Below are positions 33,308 through 36,363 of a stretch of DNA of 36,363 bases, piece by piece; position 1 is the first letter of the stretch, and each line of letters starts with the position of its first letter. The notes under the pieces are model-generated. The model saw only the letters and a program-made list of their open reading frames with translations. It did no database searches and was not told where the DNA came from. The stretch is from the NCBI GenBank assembly GCA_016779265.1, contig JADHNY010000032.1, forward strand, positions 1 to 36,363. The letters run 5' to 3'. The translations under genes and the position numbers were made by a program. The DNA is from Pirellulales bacterium (GTDB lineage Bacteria; Planctomycetota; Planctomycetia; Pirellulales; UBA1268).

Positions 33308-36199
33308 ATGTCGGGAAGCGAGAACCTCAACCATCTCCACGTATTGCGCCACTCGTGGTGGCGAACGTGGCTGCAGCCACTTCCCGGCGGCGCGGCACTG
33401 TGTGGAATGACGCTGCTCATGGCTGCTGCGTGCGGCGGGGTTGAAGCCCGTGGCGAAGAGACCACCGAACGTCCAAGCGTCACAGCCCCCGAGCCTCTTC
33501 CAGCTCCTGCCGACGAGCCCTCCGCGGCGGCTGCCGATGCCCGTCGTGTGATCGACGAAGCCCTTGCCCGCTCGGCCCAAGCGGCTGAAGACGCGTCGGC
33601 CGAGGCGATGCCCGAAGCTGAGGCCGTACCCCTTACGCCCGCAACAGGCAGCGAAGGAACCACTCCTCCGTCCGACCTGCTGGTCGCCAAGCTCTCGGCT
33701 CAGGTAGCCGCCGGTCAGCTGGAATCAAAGCGACTCGCTCGCACATCGCCAGCGGATGCCTTTGATCGCCTCGACCAACTGGCAGAACTCGTTGAAGCTG
33801 AGCCGATTTCCGATGAGGCTCGCCGCCAGATCATGCGACGCATCGATCGCACGCGTCGTGAGCTCGAGGAGATGACCGGCAAGCGGCAGGGCGAACTTGC
33901 TCTCGAGCGTCGCAATGCTGCGATCGAGGCCGAGATCGAGCGCGAGCAGGCGATGAAGACCGAGAACGAGGTGCGGCTTGCGGCCCTCGTTGATCAGTAC
34001 AACGACCTTGTCGACGAACGCCGCTTTGAAGAAGCTGAAGCGATCGCCAAGAAGGCGAGTGAGCTCGCTCCCGACAATGCCGTCGCCCGCCAGCTGCTCG
34101 CGCAAAGTCGCATCATTCGACGACTCGCAGCCCAGCAGGCGATTGCCGATTCCCAGGCCAGCGGCTTCCTCGATGTGACTGAAGATGTCGAGATGTCTGC
34201 GGCCGGCTTCGTCGGCCCCATCGCTTTCCCAGAGATGAAGGACTGGGAGGAGCTGACCAAAAACCGCACGCGTCTTGCTGCAGAGGGTCGCGGCCGTCTG
34301 ACTGCTGACGAGCAGGAGATTCAGCGAAAGTTGTCCACGAAGGTTCAGGCGAGCCACGGCGGCCAGCCCCTGGCCGAAGTGCTGGAGTCACTCGGCAAGC
34401 AGGCAGGTGTTCCGATCCACATCGACACCGCAGGTCTTGAGCAGGAAGCCGTCAGCACCGACTCTCCTGTCACCCTTTCGATTGACCAGCCCATCTCGCT
34501 GAAGAGCGCTCTGCGGCTGATCCTCGATCCGCTCAACCTTGACTTCACGATCCGTGACGAGGTGCTCAAGATCACGAGCCCACGGATGGTGCAGGGCGAG
34601 TACTACAGCGTGACCTACCCGGTTGCCGACCTCGTCATCCCGGTCCCCAACTTCTCTTCCGACGGGCTGGGCATCACGGGAGCTCTGCGTGAGGGCTACT
34701 CGCGTGTGAACCTGCGAAACTCCCTCTCCGTGCAGACCGGCCCACCCCCGACCGGCATCACTGCTGCGAATGGCGACGGTTCTGTCAGCGGAACAAGCCT
34801 GGCACAGTTCCAGCCGCTTGGAGGCAACGCCTCCGCCTCCGGCTCCACGCCATCGATCCCGTTTGGTGCCCCGCAACGCGGTGGTGCTCAGGCAGACTTT
34901 TCGTCGCTGATCAACCTGATTCAGCAGACTGTCGCCCCGACGACCTGGAATACGGTCGGCGGACAAGGTGCGATCCAGCCGTTCGACACCAACCTCAGTC
35001 TCGTCGTGAGTCAGACCCAGGAAGTCCATGAAGAAATCGTCGACCTGCTTGATCAGCTGCGACGCCTGCAGGACCTCCAGGTCACGATCGAGGTTCGCTT
35101 CATCTCGCTCAACGACACGTTCTTTGAGCGAATCGGCGTCGACTTTGACTTCAACATTCAAAGCGGTGTCAGCCAGCCTCTGAATATGACTGCGGTGCCA
35201 ACGCAGGGCGGTGGTTCGAGCTCGCCTGGTGCCCTCGGACTGACGGCACAACCGGGCGGCCCGTCGCAGCTGATCGGTCTCGATCCAGCTGGCAACCCAG
35301 GCGTCGCCCTCGGACAAAACAACAACAATAACAACGGCAACTCGACTGGGAGCTACTTCTCCTTGCCGTTCCGTCAGAACAGCTTTGGTGCTGGCGGTGT
35401 GCCCTCGCTGCCGGGACTTCCAGACCCAACGACCAGCGCTGCTAACTTCGGCTTCGCAATCCTCTCAGACATCGAGGCCTACTTCCTGATTCAGGCTGCC
35501 CAGGGCAACACCCGCAGCAACGTGATGCAGGCTCCGAAGGTCACACTCTTCAACGGTCAGCAGGCCTTTGTTTCTGACACCCGCCAGCGTCCGTTCGTGA
35601 CGAGTGTGGTGCCAGTCGTCGGTGACTTCGCTGCAGCTCAGCAGCCTGTGATCACGGTGCTCTCTGAAGGGACGGCCGTGAATGTGCAGGCGGTTGTCTC
35701 GAACGATCGACGCTTCGTGCGGCTGACGCTTGTGCCGTTCTTCTCCCAGATTGGCAACGTGCAGGAGTTCACCTTTGAGGGTGAGCGATCCACCAGGAGT
35801 AAGAGCAGCGACGAGAAGAGCGGGCCCGATGCCAACGGTGGCAATGTCGGACCGATTCCACTCGCCGCAGGCCTCAACTTTGGCAGTGCTCAGTCGAGCG
35901 AACTGGAGATTTCCTCCAATGGCACGACGATCCAGCAGCCTGAGTTCATCTTCACCACGGTGACCACGACCGTCAGTGTTCCTGACGGCGGCACGGTGCT
36001 CCTCGGTGGTATCAAGCGACTCCGTGAAGGCCGCAACGAGTTTGGTGTGCCAATCCTTTCGAAGGTGCCGTACATCAACCGTCTCTTCAAGAACGTCGGT
36101 CTCGGCAGGACCACCGACAGCCTGATGCTGATGGTCACCCCGCGGATTATCATCCAGGAAGAGGAAGAGGATAAGCTCCTCGGCGTGCGAGCTCCCTGA
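33308..36199 (+). CDS. Secretin-family outer-membrane channel (type II/III secretion or PilQ-like)
   Basis: Outer-membrane multimeric channel protein, 963 aa from ATG 33308 (AGGGA 9 bases upstream; ATG 33194 in frame lacks a site). Order: long signal region (about 17-45, GGAALCGMTLLMAAACGG), Ala/Glu-rich segment (50-150), charged coiled coil and TPR-like region (about 165-290), a secretin/TonB short N-terminal-type domain (about 345-420, LAEVLESLGKQAGVPIHID and LKSALRLILDPLNLDFTI), a low-complexity Gly/Ser-rich linker, an N-domain (VSQTQEVHEEIVDLLDQLRRLQDLQVTIEVRFI), a second low-complexity insert with six Asn in a row near 670, and the secretin gate (NVMQAPKVTLFNGQQAFV; VPDGGTVLLGGIKR; VPILSKVPYINRLF). 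No partner secretion genes are adjacent. Confidence 0.92.
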   Translation: MSGSENLNHLHVLRHSWWRTWLQPLPGGAALCGMTLLMAAACGGVEARGEETTERPSVTAPEPLPAPADEPSAAAADARRVIDEALARSAQAAEDASAEAMPEAEAVPLTPATGSEGTTPPSDLLVAKLSAQVAAGQLESKRLARTSPADAFDRLDQLAELVEAEPISDEARRQIMRRIDRTRRELEEMTGKRQGELALERRNAAIEAEIEREQAMKTENEVRLAALVDQYNDLVDERRFEEAEAIAKKASELAPDNAVARQLLAQSRIIRRLAAQQAIADSQASGFLDVTEDVEMSAAGFVGPIAFPEMKDWEELTKNRTRLAAEGRGRLTADEQEIQRKLSTKVQASHGGQPLAEVLESLGKQAGVPIHIDTAGLEQEAVSTDSPVTLSIDQPISLKSALRLILDPLNLDFTIRDEVLKITSPRMVQGEYYSVTYPVADLVIPVPNFSSDGLGITGALREGYSRVNLRNSLSVQTGPPPTGITAANGDGSVSGTSLAQFQPLGGNASASGSTPSIPFGAPQRGGAQADFSSLINLIQQTVAPTTWNTVGGQGAIQPFDTNLSLVVSQTQEVHEEIVDLLDQLRRLQDLQVTIEVRFISLNDTFFERIGVDFDFNIQSGVSQPLNMTAVPTQGGGSSSPGALGLTAQPGGPSQLIGLDPAGNPGVALGQNNNNNNGNSTGSYFSLPFRQNSFGAGGVPSLPGLPDPTTSAANFGFAILSDIEAYFLIQAAQGNTRSNVMQAPKVTLFNGQQAFVSDTRQRPFVTSVVPVVGDFAAAQQPVITVLSEGTAVNVQAVVSNDRRFVRLTLVPFFSQIGNVQEFTFEGERSTRSKSSDEKSGPDANGGNVGPIPLAAGLNFGSAQSSELEISSNGTTIQQPEFIFTTVTTTVSVPDGGTVLLGGIKRLREGRNEFGVPILSKVPYINRLFKNVGLGRTTDSLMLMVTPRIIIQEEEEDKLLGVRAP

Positions 36200-36230
36200 T
36201 CCGAAACTCCACTCCTCACGATCCACACGC

Positions 36231-36262
36231 ACCAGGGCTCGGGGCCACCCCCGAGCCCTGGT
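36231..36262 (+). terminator. Terminator hairpin after the secretin
   Basis: Perfect 14-base inverted repeat, ACCAGGGCTCGGGG (36231-36244) and CCCCGAGCCCTGGT (36249-36262), with a 4-base loop, 31 bases after the stop codon. The tail (TGCGTTTCAT) is only moderately T-rich. The stem is very GC-rich and perfect, so it should still stop transcription. Confidence 0.75.
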
Positions 36263-36288
36263 TGCGTTTCATAGACCGCGAGTGGGAG

Positions 36289-36363
36289 CCCGGTGCTGAT
36301 GAGCCGGCGTTGCTGGCAAGCGAAGCCCGGAGGGCGAAAGCACCGTCAGCATCGAGCGAGATG
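36289..36363. other. Structured intergenic sequence at the right edge
   Basis: Contains GGTGCT near 36292 facing AGCACC near 36340, with GAGCCGG and AGCCCGGAGGGCG between them. It has no reading frame with a ribosome binding site. It could be part of a repeated or structured RNA element that continues beyond the window; this is a guess from base pairing alone. Confidence 0.25.

Noticed and set aside
34388-35317. 309-residue minus-strand frame inside the secretin
   Set aside because: Antisense to a conserved secretin and without any recognisable feature.
1-36363. Defence system, prophage, CRISPR array or mobile element
   Set aside because: No integrase, transposase, toxin pair, nuclease cluster, regularly spaced repeats or composition break was seen; the content is core metabolism and envelope genes.

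Overview
This is GC-rich bacterial DNA, most likely from a planctomycete of the Pirellulales type. That assignment is inferred from the content: a DUF1207-type outer-membrane protein, a small CPNPYDYSGPV-type lipoprotein, a DUF4432 sugar-epimerase-like protein, a solitary secretin with a long coiled-coil front end, GTG/TTG starts, and housekeeping proteins with Ala- or Arg-rich extensions. I saw no rRNA, tRNA, CRISPR array, insertion sequence or phage gene. The window looks like chromosomal backbone rather than a mobile region.

Layout. (1) 1-885, minus: a DUF4432 protein running off the left edge. (2) 1060-7718, plus: a long information-processing cluster, glmU-like uridyltransferase, prs, rplY/ctc, pth, rpsF, ssb, rplI, dnaB. 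It joins the glmU-prs-ctc-pth order known from Firmicutes to the rpsF-ssb-rplI-dnaB order, without rpsR. Two identical GTGAAC-N4-GTTCAC palindromes flank a promoter-like sequence in front of ssb. (3) 7805-10117, minus: tsaD and a DUF1207 outer-membrane protein. (4) 10392-14912, plus: a flavin-reductase-like protein and a complete RbsBCA-type sugar ABC transporter (lipoprotein binding protein, permease, double ATPase). (5) 14976-18749, minus: a tightly packed operon of an Aas-like acyl-activating enzyme, a protein resembling a decayed GH2 glycosidase, and a ThiF/MoeB-family enzyme. (6) 18928-23189, plus: leuS and glgC. (7) 23208-30283, minus: sdhCAB (class with one five-helix diheme cytochrome b), then a DEAD-box RNA helicase, a family 4 uracil-DNA glycosylase and a small lipoprotein. 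(8) 30601-36199, plus: a stand-alone receiver protein, a PAS-GAF-receiver protein without a kinase domain, and a large secretin, with strong hairpin terminators before and after the secretin.

How the genes fit together. Regions 2 and 6 supply translation, replication, nucleotide-sugar and glycogen precursors. Region 7 supplies the respiratory complex II plus RNA and DNA maintenance. Region 4 imports a sugar or related compound. Region 5 is the least understood: three coupled genes, two for adenylate-forming enzymes, around one unrecognised protein. The most testable regulatory claim is SOS-type (LexA-like) control of ssb. The most unusual signalling feature is the pair of receiver proteins with no histidine kinase beside them.
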